This document shows, one piece after another, positions 1 through 12,428 of a DNA stretch of 64,000 nucleotides. The position numbers were made by a program, and so were the translations under genes. The notes beneath the pieces are model-generated. The model searched no databases. It was not told the DNA's origin and worked only from the letters and a program-made list of their open reading frames with translations. Position 1 is the first letter of the stretch; each line of letters opens with the position of its first letter. This stretch comes from Strongylocentrotus purpuratus (Eukaryota > Echinodermata > Echinoidea > Camarodonta > Strongylocentrotidae): NCBI RefSeq assembly GCF_000002235.5, contig NW_022145597.1:27420423-27484422 (forward strand), read 5' to 3'.

Positions 1-1252
1 AGATGATCATCCAAGGGCCCGCTTAAGGGCCTTTGGTGGGGTTCCAGGGGGCAGAGCCCCCGGAGTTTTAGGCGTTTAATTATGGTCAGATGAGCATATT
101 TTGATACCTCATCTTTGACACTGGCAGGTCACTATTCTTTCTTTCTTTCTATATCTCTTCAAAATACTTTTCCAAAAAATTGAGGGGGCCTGCTCCCCGA
201 TCCCGCCGCTACAGATGGTGATTTATGATTGTCAATACATGCTATATTTGCATAATCAATGTAATAAGCCCTGGCGAATAAGTGTAGAAAAAAAGGGAGG
301 GGGGTAACATAATTTGCCACTCCAATTAATGCCCGTTGATCGTAATATTATGAGGCGTCATTTCGCTTGCGTTATTACCTGCGCCATGCAACAAAATGTT
401 TGAAAATTCAATGTACCATATATTTGTTTAATTTTAAGGTCACAAGTATGATTGACACTGTCTAACCTCAGACAACGACGTATAGCCTATCATACGACGG
501 GCAAATAATATACGTTGTATCTATCATCATCTTCCCATTCAATTATAACCAAGTCTACCATAATCACTTATGATTAGTAACCAAGCACCATAAATTACAT
601 TTATAATACTTCCGTTAAAAGGTTTGACAATCCATTTCCTTTCTTGTTTACTGCTGACGACCTTGAGTGCAGAAGTCTCGATCCAGGGATGGCACAATGA
701 TTCTCATCTCAATCACAATCTCAAAATGAGCCGTAATATAACTGTGATACAGGGGGGGGGGGGGTCCGGGATACTTATCAGCACTAAGGACGACTCGGTA
801 AATAGTAAAGACCGAATCTTCTAGGAGAGCTCAACAATTGCAAATATTGGAAGAACGTCTTTTTAAACATTAATATAAGTTTCTCTGCTAGGAATGTGAG
901 AACTAGTTTGTAAATAAGTACTTTAAGGTATTTGTAGACTTGAAATTATGTAGATGATCATGATTTTAGGACTATTTAGAGGGAATCCAGGCTAGCTCAG
1001 CACCATGCCCGACTCGGACCCGGTGGAAATGCCGAGTTGGCACCCCCGGTGTTGGCCCAGTGCGACGATAATCCACCCAATACAGCGGTAAATGATCTCT
1101 TCGAAAATTGGTAGCGGTCTGTTGTGTATTATAGGTAGCACTTGAACTCATTAAACCCCGTTGCCCTACAATGCCCATCGAGTTCGTTCTATAGTATCGA
1201 GTTATATCTGATGCACCTCTGAGTTATATAATTATAATGATGCTTTATAGAC
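1..1252. other. Gene-free left edge; probable 3' UTR/flank and degenerate repeats
   Basis: No supported coding exon. The first 200 bases hold a G/C-rich motif (GGGGGCAGAGCCCCC, itself a short inverted repeat) of repeat-element character. The sequence around 340-390 is related to 7530-7570. A G11 tract lies near 752. The part next to 1253 may be the 3'UTR of the minus-strand sulfotransferase. Confidence 0.4.
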
Positions 1253-2151
1253 TCAAGGTGGTTTTTCTTGAGGATGGATCCGGTCAAGCATTGCGTCCAA
1301 AACCTTGACAGCCTTCTTCTCCGACTCGTCCTCGATATGCCACCATTTCTTTAACTCTTCAGCACCTTTCGGTGCAAAATAATAGTCCCCTTGCTTGGCC
1401 CGAATCTCCTCCGTAAAGGGTTTCTCGGACTTGATGATATCCCTGCAAGTACGATCGTTCACCGCCGATGCCTTCAGGCGATACGCAACAATGTTGATAC
1501 CTTCGGGATGCCATTGAGATTCCTGGTCCTCGATATCATCTGCATTGGTTGCTTCTTCTACACAGCGGTCCATCAACCGCGCGTTCAAATCTCGCAACGT
1601 CCTAACGTCCTGCTCAATACGGGTGCGCCCGTACGCCTCCACTCTCTTCCAAAAGGAGTCGTTAAAGTACTGATAAAGCTGCATATCACCGTAGTTCCAC
1701 TTCTCGATCTTGTTAGCGGTATATGGCGAAGTTTTATGTATCTGCTCTCTCGCGTTTAACTTTAGATAAATTATATCACTGAAGTCCCAGCACATCAAAT
1801 CTTTTAATAGAATCAGAGATTCGTCAAAGTACTCTGAAATCAAAACAAAATGGAACCTGAGCTGCACTTCGAGGATGGTGTCCGCAATCTTTGTTTTGCT
1901 GTCCATGTCTTCCGGCTCTAGACCGAGATCGTAGAGGAGAGGGTTTCGGGCATAGCGGCGATGTACATTTAAGTCCGACGCGTTGTAAAATGCGTTTGGG
2001 TTCCTCAAGAAGGTATTAATCTTAACTAAGTGCGTCTGGTTGCCGAAGTCCTTACCAAGTCCCAGATAGGAGTAGATGGACTCGTAGAGGGTCAGTGGTG
2101 ATCTCAGGATCGTGACGTAGAGGCTATCTCGAGGCATCAGGGTTGCTATAT
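1253..2151 (-). CDS. Gal3st-like terminal coding exon: catalytic C-terminal half
   Basis: The acceptor is CCCTCCTAG before 2151 and the stop is TGA at 1255-1253. It encodes 298 residues beginning IATLMPRDSLYVTILRSP, the 3'-phosphate-binding stretch. Later come NPLLYDLGL, a region with EYFDESLILL, and a C-terminal half rich in charged residues, with several N-x-S/T sites. This is a single uninterrupted frame with family-like order, so it looks intact. Confidence 0.88.
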
Positions 2152-5100
2152 CTAGGAGGGAAAAAAGAAGATAATAGTTGAAGGTCAATAAAATTATACA
2201 AAGTGGTGCACAGGCTTACTACAGGCCTGTGTAAAATAATCATATAAACAGGCTGGATCCAGGAGAGCTTGGCACTATAGGCACAACTCAGACTCGACAT
2301 GAGTGGATACTTTCATACTTAACACAAGAACTTTTTTGGTTTACTAAATTGGAGAAGACAGTCATGTACAACTGATGTATCTGTTTGGTTTTCGCCAATT
2401 TGTCTATTTGTTCTAATATTTTAATTGTTTTGTCAAATATGTCTGAATAAAATATTTAATCGTTAAATAAAAAGTTTGACTGAATGTTTGAAAAGTTGAG
2501 TTTAGTTTGGTTCTTGCCTGGAGCGCTGAACCTGGCATGGTGCGCGAACATGTTGAAGTGTTTCCCCCTCTCAATAAAATCCCTCGGGACGTCCCTGGTA
2601 GCATTAAACCGCCGTATCAGATCAAAGAGATGTGTCCTAGGCGGCAACAACAGTCGGAGATCGTTCTTGATTGCATGACGGAACATCATGTTCTGCATCG
2701 TCGAGCTCCCGCACTTATGGGTCTTCCAGAAGACCACATTGTGGCGAGGAAGACACTTTCCACCGTTCCCGCTCACGTCTTTTCGTACCGGGTCGGCGCT
2801 GAGGACCTCTATGGCTTTGCCGTCACGGAGATTTCGTGAGAGCTCTGTCTTTATCTTTTGTTGTGAATTGCGGTATTTGTTTTGAGACCGATATTGCTTC
2901 TCTGGCCCTCCTTGTACCAATCCATCTGCAGAAAGATTCAGAAATAGAGACATTAGGGAGGGGATGGGAAATTTAATCAATTGATTTAGTATCTTCTTTT
3001 AATAGTTCCCTATACTTACACCTCTTCACTCACTTTCTTTACCTCTTCCTTTATAATTATGTCCACTGAAATCTAATATAATTTTAATTAACCATTTAAT
3101 ATTTTGAGTGATACGCTACTGCCTTTCCTGTCACTTTACCTTTTTTCTGCTGACTGATTCCGAACCTACGCTGGTGGAGCGACACACCACTGATGACGTC
3201 ATCCTTACGTTTCGGTACAGCATTGGACCAATCAATGGGCCTTGAGGCATTACGTATGACGCTGTATTGTGGTAGACAAAAAGATAAGAAGAAGGCAAAT
3301 TTTGATTTACGTAATATTTAAAACAATCAGGCTAGTCTGTATAACGAATTGTTTAACTCAGTGTATTCACTTCACTCATATGAAAACTTTAAAAAGCACA
3401 ATACTGAGATTTCGATAAGGTATTTAGTGTTGAGAGAACTGTGTCAGCTGTCTGAACCAACTTTTTGCCACAAGATCATGGGACCAACAGCATACAATCC
3501 TGACATTAAAAAAATACATCTTTCATTATGTATTTCCCTGTTTTGTCGGTATCATCAACCTTTTGGAATATTCTACCTTTCTAAATGTCCTATTTAATTT
3601 CATTGTTATGTACTGTAATACTCTTTTCACACTGGTTTTGCTTAACCCCGTACTTTGCTTAGCCCCGTACTATCCTTAACCCCGGACTATTTTTTGTGGC
3701 TTTTCTCACTGCAATTCCTTAGCCCCGTACTAGCCATGGCCATGGAATTCATTAATTCGCTTCACTGCGTAGTCCCGGACTATTTTTCGTTTCTGTTCTC
3801 ATTCATATGCTTGGCACCGCAATTGCGGAGTTAGCAGGAGTTAGCACCACAATTGCGAGGTTAGCCCTGCTATTTTGCAGGGTTAGTTAACCCCGTACTA
3901 TAGGTGGGGTTAGCCCACTTTGGTAAAAACGAGTCTGAACAGAAAGTGGAATAGGCTTAACCCCGGACTATAGGTAGGGCTAAGACCCCCCTTTAACCCC
4001 ACCTATAGTACGGGGTTAAGCAAATTTTTGCCAGTGTGAAAAGAAAGTGGAATGAGCTTAACCCCGTACTATAGGTGGGGCTAACCCCCCCCCCCCCTTT
4101 AACCCACCTATAGTACGGGGTTAAGCAACATTTTGCCAGTGTGAAAAGAAAGTGGAATAAGCTTAACCCCGTACTATAGGTGGGGTTAAGATACCCTTTA
4201 ACCCCACCTATAGTACGGGGTTAAGCAAAATATTGCCAGTGTGAAAACAGTATAAGTCTCACGGGTCGTTGGTCTAGTGAAACGTTTTTTTTTTTAAAGT
4301 TCAAGACCGAAATCGTCGTTATTACTGGAATGACGGTCGGTAGTGTCGGTAGTGAGCAATATTTTTTTTGTTCCTCGAAAATTTGAAAAATCGCGACCCC
4401 CCCCCCCCCTTCCCCTTGAGCGCCAGGGGGGGGGGATCTCCAAAAAAAGGTAAAATTACCGTGTTTTTACACGTTTTTTCCCGGGGGGGCCTGGATCCAC
4501 CACTGCACCTCGATTGGTCTTATTCTTTTCATTGCATGGCTTTGTGCGCTTGTACCACGCCCTTTCGCAAGAGAATATGCTCCCCCCCCCCCTCCCCCTC
4601 CCCTCTAAAAATACACTCATGGCGCTCTTGTAACCGTTACCTGCAATTTGATTTGGTTTGATCAAGGAGATTCCTTGGTTGATACAACCTTCATTCTGTT
4701 TACACACTTTATTTTATGCATACAAAAAGTGTTTAATTTTGAGCTTCTAATTCCTCTCTATGCACACAGTCCAAAGGTCTTTGGGTGTGCCAAACTCTTT
4801 GTCAATAATGAAGTCTTGTCATCAGGGCGTGAAAGTTTAGTCTGTGAAATGAAAGAAGTTTACGTAACACAGACGACAGACGAAGGCCCTGGAATCAGGC
4901 TCGGAATTCAGTTTGGTCAGCGGAGCCACTAGAATTCAATATTTAGACAGTGATTAGTGGGAGAAGACCAACGTTTTGAGGCCCATGGGTAGATTACAAG
5001 AAAATAGAACCCCGACATAGAACATAACCTCGTTATTGCAACACGGGTCAAAGCATGAAATAAATAATGCCACATCAATAATAAGGGACATCGCTATTAA

Positions 5101-8000
5101 AGTCAAGGGAGAGGGGGGGGGGGCCTTCCCTCAGAAACTGATTCGTAAAAAAGGTATTTTCTATTCCTAACCAGCTTTTTATTTATTTTTCATAGAAAAC
5201 GTACGTTTTGAGGTCCATGGGCAGATTACAAGAACACAGAAGACACCCTCGTCAATTGCAACACGGGTCAAAGCATGAAATAAATAATGCCACATCAATA
5301 ATAAGGGACATCGCTAAGTCACGGGACTGGAGAGGGGGGGGGGCTATCATTAAAAAACTGCCCTTTCCCTCATAGACTGATTCGTATAGATTTGTATTCT
5401 TTTCCTAACCAGCCTTTTATTATTTTTCATAGAAAACGTACAAATCGTATGATAAAAGTAAAAAACGGCCGTTATACTTAACACAATGTGAACACCCTCG
5501 ATCCTACCTCTCCGCACACGAGATATTTGCAACTTAGGAGGGGTAGGGGGGGGGGGACAGAACAGTACTTTCCTCACATTCTCTAATTATTGTCTATTAC
5601 AATCATGCTTAATATCCCCAGGGACGTCGATAGGTGTCGGACCAAATTAACGACAAGGTAGCTGAAATTTTCCAACAAGCAGGTGGGGGGGGGGGGGGGT
5701 ATCTCACACACTCCCTAGGGCCCCTCCCCCATTAGCGACGGGGAAAAACCAAGTTGCCTGTCAGCCATGATCAGACTTAATAATGTCTTCCTGTCTGGCC
5801 AGCCTTAAGTGGGTCATCCTTGATTCCCCGACAACAACTCACGATCAAACCAAGGAGGATATACCTCTTTGATCAAACACATGGCGACATGTTAACACTG
5901 TGCTACATTTTGTCCTTAAAGTTGATACTCTAAGCAAATAAATGTCCCTTAATTTGTTACCTACGGCAAGTATATGTTATTTTTAAGTTTTTCAATTACT
6001 TAGTATATCACAAAAAAATTCTGTCTACTCGAAATCCTCAATTGAAATGTCTAAAATATCCGCCTCTCTTTGCATAGAAAATCAGTCACGACGCTGGTCT
6101 ACTATTTATGACCTCACGTCCGGGAGAGAGTATATTCACGTACCCGGATGTTCCATAGCAAACATGTGCAAAGTGATACGATTTTCTGCATATTTTTGTT
6201 TCAAAGGCTGAAAAGTCTAATAAATTATAATTCTATGTACAATTCTTTACCTTCCCCTAGTACTTCATAGTATTAATATCAATTCCCCTTTTAAAAATTA
6301 TGACATATACATGCCAACGATGTGCTATTAGTCGATATTTTCACCATGTAATTTTTGTTTTGGTGTTGAAATCGGCCCAGGCACGGAGTGAACAGTAGCT
6401 GTCTACCCATGCACAGTTCATTACCATACACTACAGCGATCTCCCGATGGTTTCTTCTTCCTTTTTCCCATGTCTTTCGCCTTCCTTGGCCCTGAACATC
6501 CTTCATCTACCAATTCTGACACCGGTAGTCAGGAGCAAGTCTTTGTTAGTTGTTTTTCTTAGCTGGCAACGTCGCTTTCATTCTCTTGCAATTGCCGATA
6601 AACATATAACTAGCGCACGTACGTACTACTACGTACGTACTAGCAGCGCCTAAAGCAGCGGCTTGGTCTTACCTCCCGATTCTGCTCGCTCCACGAACGT
6701 TCATGCAAGAGCCGCATCACTCGCCAAAATAGAGGAAGCGCGCTTGCATGATCTCGTTCAAGTTTGATATTTTACAACATAAAATGTTTAACTGGTACTG
6801 TATCCTTTTTTGAGGCAGTCACACACATCTATGATAAGTACTATCATAGTTCTAGAACTATTCGTTTTTACAAAACTGCTCATGTTCATCTGATGACAAT
6901 ATAATGCATCCGCCTATTCATAAGTGCACGATTTAACTTTAATTCCTAAGCAGTAAACTCGTCTTAAATCTCTACCAAATAGGTGAATATGAGGATATAA
7001 AAAGAAATCAGCGACTGGAAAATGTTGCTTCGTTATTCTTCATTCAAATGAAAACAGAAAATCCATCAAATATACTCCTTAACAACAACAAATCTAAGCT
7101 CTGACAGGATAGCATTTACATAGGGATATCACTGCCATTCACTCTCACTGAGCCCATGACTCCCGTTCGTGACGTCACGGATAGAGGCCCGACTCTACGT
7201 GCACTTCCGGGTTTCAGACTTAGATATTTTGGTAGAGTTTACTCGAAAAAATTCATTATTCTAAACTTGTTTTGTCGGGTGGACACCATTTGGTGTTATT
7301 ATGGGGGTTAAAAGCTTTCTATTTATGTAATTATCTCAGTATTTGGGATTGTCTTAGAGTATCAACTTTAAAGTCCCGCCATTTTCACTGCGCATTTATC
7401 TCCCAAGGCCCACCACATTCAAGAGTCAAGACGCACACACGCACTGAATTGCGCGGATGACGAAGACTGCATGCACAAGTCGTATCTATAAATAATGTCA
7501 CATCAATAATAAGGGCTGTTGACAATAGTGCACGAGGCGTTATTTTGATTGCGTTAGTACCTGCGCGAATCGAGGCTGACGATATTTTACCTTGTCGGCT
7601 GTCCGCAAGAATAGAAGACCAAAAGTGCTATAAACGGACTCCGTGCGGGCAACCAAAGAGTTAACCAATACACACCATAATTATAACCAATGTCGGCACT
7701 GCAGCCACTGCTCATTTTGCATTCACTTTTTGGGGACGAACCAATACAATTTCACATTATTGTGCTTTATAGACTGTATAGGTCACTGACGCCGTCCTGA
7801 AATACATCAGGGAAAATTTATGACGCCCCATTCTTTCGATCAATAATTTGGAGGATGTCAGACTGTTTTGATCGGTGACAGGTGATTACAGATCATGTGA
7901 CATGATGATGAGAAAGAAAGTTAAAGGTAGAGAGAGGGATGGAGAAAGAACTAAAGAAGGCTCTGGTGTGTGAATTACATGCATTTGACAGAACACCTGA

Positions 8001-8037
<37 letters not shown>

Positions 8038-9596
8038 ATTGTTTAGAAGAAAATGTTGCAGGCCTAAATCACACACATTGTGTGAAAGATAATGTCGCGA
8101 TAATGTGAACAGACCGTCTAGCAGGTGCTTACAATGATCATATTTTTGTCTGTCAAGTATCTAAAGTATGGAATGCCTATTTGACCTATTATACTTCCGT
8201 ATCAAATACTTCCCTACTCTCAGTCTCCACCGCTTAACCCATAATGCGTTGTACCATGAAAAATAGGTTATTGTACCACGAATCATTTAGTAACAGTGGC
8301 CCCGCCGCTGACTTTACATACCGGACTTATGCTGAAAGGGGGGGGGGGGGGTGCTGAAAAGGCTCGTATAACAAAAGAAAAAGGTCTACCCGTATTGATT
8401 TTACACACCGGACTTATGCTGAAAGGGGAGGGGGGTGCTGGAAACACGCATATGCGTACCCTTAATAACACTGAGTGGGGGGGGGGGGGGGGCGGGGGAG
8501 CAAGAAAGATACGCAATATTATGTTGCTGTGTCGGGTCAGCTGTGTCGGTATTCTTGCTCAATCATCGTGTACTATCAATGCAGAAGTTTGAAGTCGGTG
8601 AGATGTATTATGTCGGTCGGCCGGCAATTTTTTTTCCGTACGAACTGTGGCTTTTTAACGGACAAAGAAACATTTTTGAAAATTCAGACAATGATTAAGA
8701 GTCGGTACAACGAATCGTCTTCTTTCTCTTAACATTTGATAAAACGTCAAAGCTCCCGCGCTTCGCGTGGGAGGGGGAAACTGAGTAATAATTTAATGAA
8801 ACGTCAAAGCTTCGGCTCTTCGCGCGGGAAACTGGATTCAGACGAGGATTAAGAGTAGAGAATGGTAAAACGAATCGTATTCTTTCTCTAATAATTTAAT
8901 GAAACGTCAAAGCTTGCGCGGGAGGACTGAATTCACACAAGGATTAAGAGTAGAAAACAGTACAACGAATCGTCTTCTTTCTCCAATATTTTAATGAAAC
9001 GTCAAGGCTTTCGCGCTTAGCGCGGGAGAGGGGGAACTGAATTCAGACAAGGATTAAGAATCGAAAACAGTACAACAAATCGTCTTCTTTCTCTGATAAT
9101 TTAATGAAACGTCACAGCTGCTGCGCTTTGCGCGGGAGGGGGGGGGGGGGAGGAACTGAATTCAGACAAGGATTAAGAGTGAAAAAGGTCTAGCGACGCC
9201 CTGCCTTCACCTATTGTATTTGAAGAAAATACCCCCGAGCAAATATCTGCTCTGTTGGGGCATGCTTCCCTTTGATTACCATTTCTAGACAATAAAGTCA
9301 GACGTTCTGAAATCAAATATCGAAAAGAAAATCACTAATTATTTTGTAAGATGAATAATATTTGAGAAAGTGATTCAAATCAATCACACTAACCTCAAAC
9401 TTATTTGTCGGTCTCTCCTCGAGGTAGGGTTATCCCTTGCCTGGTCATCGACCACGGCTAGACGTCGATGACCGCCAATCAATGTTGTCACGAAGGAAGC
9501 CTGATTGTAGTTCGTCCATGGGAGATAGACGAACACGAGTAAGCTACATGCTGCGATGATAGCGATGATGAGTCTCCTCCGGGGCCAGAACCTCAT
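1253..9596 (-). CDS. Galactosylceramide/galactose 3-O-sulfotransferase-like gene (coding span, exons incomplete)
   Basis: Predicted Golgi type II membrane enzyme that moves sulfate from PAPS to the 3-hydroxyl of galactose on glycolipids or glycans (Gal3ST family). Visible coding exons in transcription order are 9596-9394, 2925-2518 and 2151-1253. The first encodes a short basic N-terminus and a signal anchor at about residues 9-25. The second carries the 5'-phosphosulfate loop KTHKCGSST. The third carries the 3'-phosphate binding stretch TILRSP and the family signature around EYFDESLILLKDLMCW. The visible parts sum to about 500 residues, near the family norm plus a longer stem. Exon 2 to 3 uses a GC donor (CCAG/GCAAGA) and phase agrees. 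Exon 1 ends in phase 2 while exon 2 needs phase 1, so at least one exon in the 6.5 kb intron is unseen. An acceptor just before the ATG implies an upstream 5'UTR exon. Paralogue identity (Gal3st1 to 4) cannot be decided. Confidence 0.85.
2518..2925 (-). CDS. Gal3st-like exon: PAPS 5'-phosphosulfate-binding region
   Basis: The acceptor is TTTCTGCAG before 2925. The exon encodes a polar stem, then NVVFWKTHKCGSSTMQN (the PAPS-binding loop) and ends after HHARFSAP. It stops at 2518 with CCAG followed by GCAAGA, a GC-type donor. The length of 408 nt gives 2+405+1, fitting exon 3 exactly. Continuing past 2518 would lose family similarity. Confidence 0.85.
3618..4253. mobile_element. MITE-like element built of tandem hairpins
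   Basis: The terminal inverted repeats are 18 bp: ATACTCTTTTCACACTGG at 3618-3635 and its near-perfect complement (one mismatch) at 4236-4253. Inside lie three hairpins at about 3957-4021, 4058-4122 and 4164-4225. Each pairs CCCCGTACTATAGGTGGGG with its reverse complement and repeats about every 106 bp. There is no coding capacity. The element sits in the intron of the sulfotransferase gene. Confidence 0.75.
4971..5440. repeat. Two-copy tandem duplication, unit about 235 bp
   Basis: The copies begin at ACGTTTTGAGG (4971 and 5203). Both contain the CAACACGGGTCAAAGCATG block, CACATCAATAATAAGGGACA and a poly-G run, and end at CATAGAAAACGTAC. They differ by small indels. A fragment of the same sequence (CACATCAATAATAAGGG) recurs at about 7500, so this is a dispersed family. 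Confidence 0.75.
5441..8283. other. Intronic/intergenic DNA without recognisable genes
   Basis: Scanned on both strands. Several poly-G tracts occur, and a (GA)n tract lies at 8000-8034. A repeated CGTACGTACTACTACGTACG motif sits near 6618. No exon with splice sites and family similarity was recognised. One missing sulfotransferase exon could lie here, but none could be supported. Confidence 0.4.
8000..8034. repeat. (GA)n microsatellite
   Basis: An uninterrupted run of GA dinucleotides flanked by GAGG and GATTAATT. Confidence 0.9.
8284..9205. mobile_element. Satellite-bearing repetitive element, short version of the 15-20 kb foldback element
   Basis: It has a head with two copies of CCGGACTTATGCTGAAAGGGG, followed by the module GCTGTGTCGGTATTCTTGCTC. 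Then come about five roughly 100-115 bp satellite units containing AACGTCAAAGCTT, GCGCTTCGCG and CTGAATTCAGAC. The end is AAAAAGGTCTAGCGACGCCC. The same modules in the same order form the right arm of the element at 15.3-20.1 kb, so this is a half-element or a deletion derivative. No protein is encoded. Confidence 0.7.
9394..9596 (-). CDS. Gal3st-like coding exon 1: signal anchor
   Basis: The first in-frame ATG is at 9596. It opens with MRFWPRRR followed by a hydrophobic run to about residue 25, a classic Golgi type II anchor. The exon itself starts at 9623/9622 after the acceptor CGTTGCAG, so the 5'UTR is split. It ends at 9394 before GTTAGT, in phase 2. Assignment to the same gene as the two downstream exons rests on strand, order and topology; the phase does not connect directly. 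Confidence 0.65.
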
Positions 9597-10459
9597 CGTT
9601 GCTTTATGTCTGACCACGAGTTCTGCAACGAGAAAATAGAGACAAACCAGGTACCTATAAATTATTCAAAGAGAAGGCTGGTTTCTGGTTAATGTAAAAA
9701 TGATTTGTGAGCTTTATAAATATTTGTATACCAATTTGGACAAAATACCATCGAAAATAACATCATCTTTACGATGTTCCACATCAGTCACAATATGTTT
9801 TGTTCTTAAATTCTATATAATACCATTTCGCATTATGTAACATCGTCTGTTATACCTCCTGATCCCGGCCAACATCGGCAATGGCTGAAATAAAACGTGA
9901 AAAGCGCTATCTCGTTTTTTCAACGGCTGGTTCAAAATAAGAATATTTTGGGGGCACCACAAAATATAAGAAATCGTTATATTTATGGATATTTCAGCCG
10001 TCTCTGTGCCGATTTTGATCTAAAACAGACGATTTTGTCATTTAAATGATATGTTCTTTCAAATATAACACTCAGTTTTCATTATCTCACCAAAAAAACA
10101 TTTTGTGTAGCGTCCTCTGCAACAAAACTCAACTTTTCCTTCAATATATTGAACCTAAAGCATTGAACTAAGAGCATATACCATACAAAATTATGACTAA
10201 ACAAGGACAAAAGATACCGGGAAAAAGAGACACACGAAGAAATTAGACTCAATGAAAATCATTTATTTCCGTGTAACATTATCTTGATATAAATCGTAAA
10301 AACGTTGCACATGAAATTAAATCGACATGCATATACAAATAGCCAGGCCTACGACTGTGATGTGGAGGAGGAGGGGGGGGGGGGGGGGGGGGACGTCGAT
10401 ATTGTTATACATGTCCGGTTTTTCTTCTTTGATTTGATTTCTTTTTTTACCAACAGCAA

Positions 10460-11306
10460 TACATACATTTCAATTTCAAGAAAGCCATGCGTATATGTAC
10501 TAATAATTCTTCCTATCGCGACCACACCAATCCCTTGTTTTCAAAACTAAAAACTCTAAAAGCTGCTGATATACATTTTCTACCAATAGCACTTTTCATG
10601 TTTCGCTTACAAAATGGTCTACTACCTTCATACTTTCCCCCATTGTTCAATTTGAATAAAACCATCCACTCCTACCCTACAAGGCAAACTGAAAAATTCC
10701 ATTTAAGAAATCCAAAAACCGCATTGGCTCTCAAATCTGGAACTCTCTGCCCATTGTAATAAGAAACCTTAGGACATTGTATTCTTTTAAGAAAGCAGTT
10801 AAAACTATGTTATCGTCTAAGTATTGATCCTATCGTGTGTAATTTTACTGTAGTCATGTTCGTGTGTACATTGACTGTATATTCAACAATGATGTGTAAT
10901 CGTCCATGACCTATAGCATCGTTTACCCATTCATGAATGAACCTGCATTCAATCAGCAGATGTATGAGATTTATTGTATTATTACCAACTAAACGCTCCT
11001 TCTCTCTCCTTTCCTTTTCTTCTCTGCAAGTCACACTCTTTTTTATTTATATTTTGTTATTGTTGTATCTAAGTTGAGGGCTGCGGGCACGTCAAGCTAC
11101 TCTTCTTATTTCTGTAGCCCTCCTGCATCTAATGTATGTTAATTATGCATTCAATATATTTGTTTAATTTCGTTTATTATCTGTATAAAATTATATACAC
11201 TTAAAATATTGTATCAAACCATATAATGTTCATGAAAATGTATGATGAAAAAAAAGGGAAAAAAAGATTCAGAAACCAATAAATCAAATCAAATCAAATC
11301 AAATTT
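10460..11306 (+). mobile_element. 5'-truncated non-LTR retrotransposon (LINE) 3' end
   Basis: 10487-10759 encodes the C-terminal reverse-transcriptase tail typical of CR1/L2-like LINEs (SYRDHTNPLFSKLKTL ... FMFRLQNGLLP). A frameshift near 10735 moves the frame to QIWNSLPIVIRN ... FKKAVKTML, with stop TGA at 10825-10827. About 480 bp of 3'UTR follow, ending in the tail (AAATC)n at 11276-11306. All upstream RT and endonuclease sequence is missing, so it is a dead copy. The exact clade is uncertain. Confidence 0.8.
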
Positions 11307-11309
11307 CCT

Positions 11310-12386
11310 TTGATATTATCTTTGTATGGGTTTCAACATGGAATATAATACATACGAAATGACATCGGTATAGCCAGGCTCTAAAAAGAGGAGGGGGGGG
11401 GGGGGGTTGCTGGAAAATAAAATCCGTGAAGAAAAAAACATCATCCTGAAAGACAGACTAGCCATGGGTCAAGCAGGTTCACATGGAACACATATCCTCA
11501 CTGATGAATTCCAGAAGCTATACCTTTCGTCACACTCTCCTCGAAGTGGAAATTGACATTTCCTACCGTGCGAGGCCGAAGGACCAAACTATATACGTCT
11601 CATCGTGTACAGCATATTCACATTGGCAATTTGGCAGCACTGACAATCACAACATAATAATGTTACAACTATATTAAACGAGGAACTAAATAATATATTA
11701 TATTAGCAGCGACTTCAATTTATTATTGTAATCGGGAAGTAGTTTCATTAATAACATAGTATAGTAATATTATCATTATTGTATAATTAGTATCTTTATA
11801 ATAGTAATGGGGTTGGTATTATAGGCAAGAATGCAATAATATCCCAACTTTGCAAGCGCGTGAACGTTACGACTTACGATGTGACAATTTTGCGCATAAA
11901 AGAAGAAATTAGCATTATCATTTTAAATCATTGATATATTACGGACCTCTATTATTGTTACTTCCTTATTCTATTTTGTACAGTCTGTCGTGAATCACTT
12001 TTTCACATCTTGTTTCCCTTACATTGGTAATACAAAACTATTTCCTTTGCCTTCGAGGTTGTCTATAATAACATTATGTATTGTGAGTGCTGTACGTATT
12101 GTATACAAAATGTAAGGGTTATGGAGGCAGTAATGATACAAAAATAATGAAGGAATAAATAATAAAAGAATAAATGGAAATGGAAGGATAAATAGATAAA
12201 CTCATGTAAGGCTTAGTGAAAACATTGTGTATTATTGCCTAATATCATGTATCGAAATGAATTAATGAAATCGAATTTCATTTAAAACATTGTCTAAACA
12301 TTAATCATAGTTTTTGTTGACAGCAAACCAAGGCAAATCCCTCTATTTTGTTTCGTTTATTCTCCAAACATTGCGTCCTTTTCCCT

Positions 12387-12428
<42 letters not shown>

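Noticed and set aside
624..824. 66-residue open frame with a hydrophobic start
   Set aside because: Contains a poly-G-derived glycine run, no splice or homology support.
9384..9617. Upstream GTG start for the sulfotransferase exon
   Set aside because: Animal nuclear gene; the first ATG (9596) sits directly before the signal anchor and the GTG is next to the splice acceptor.
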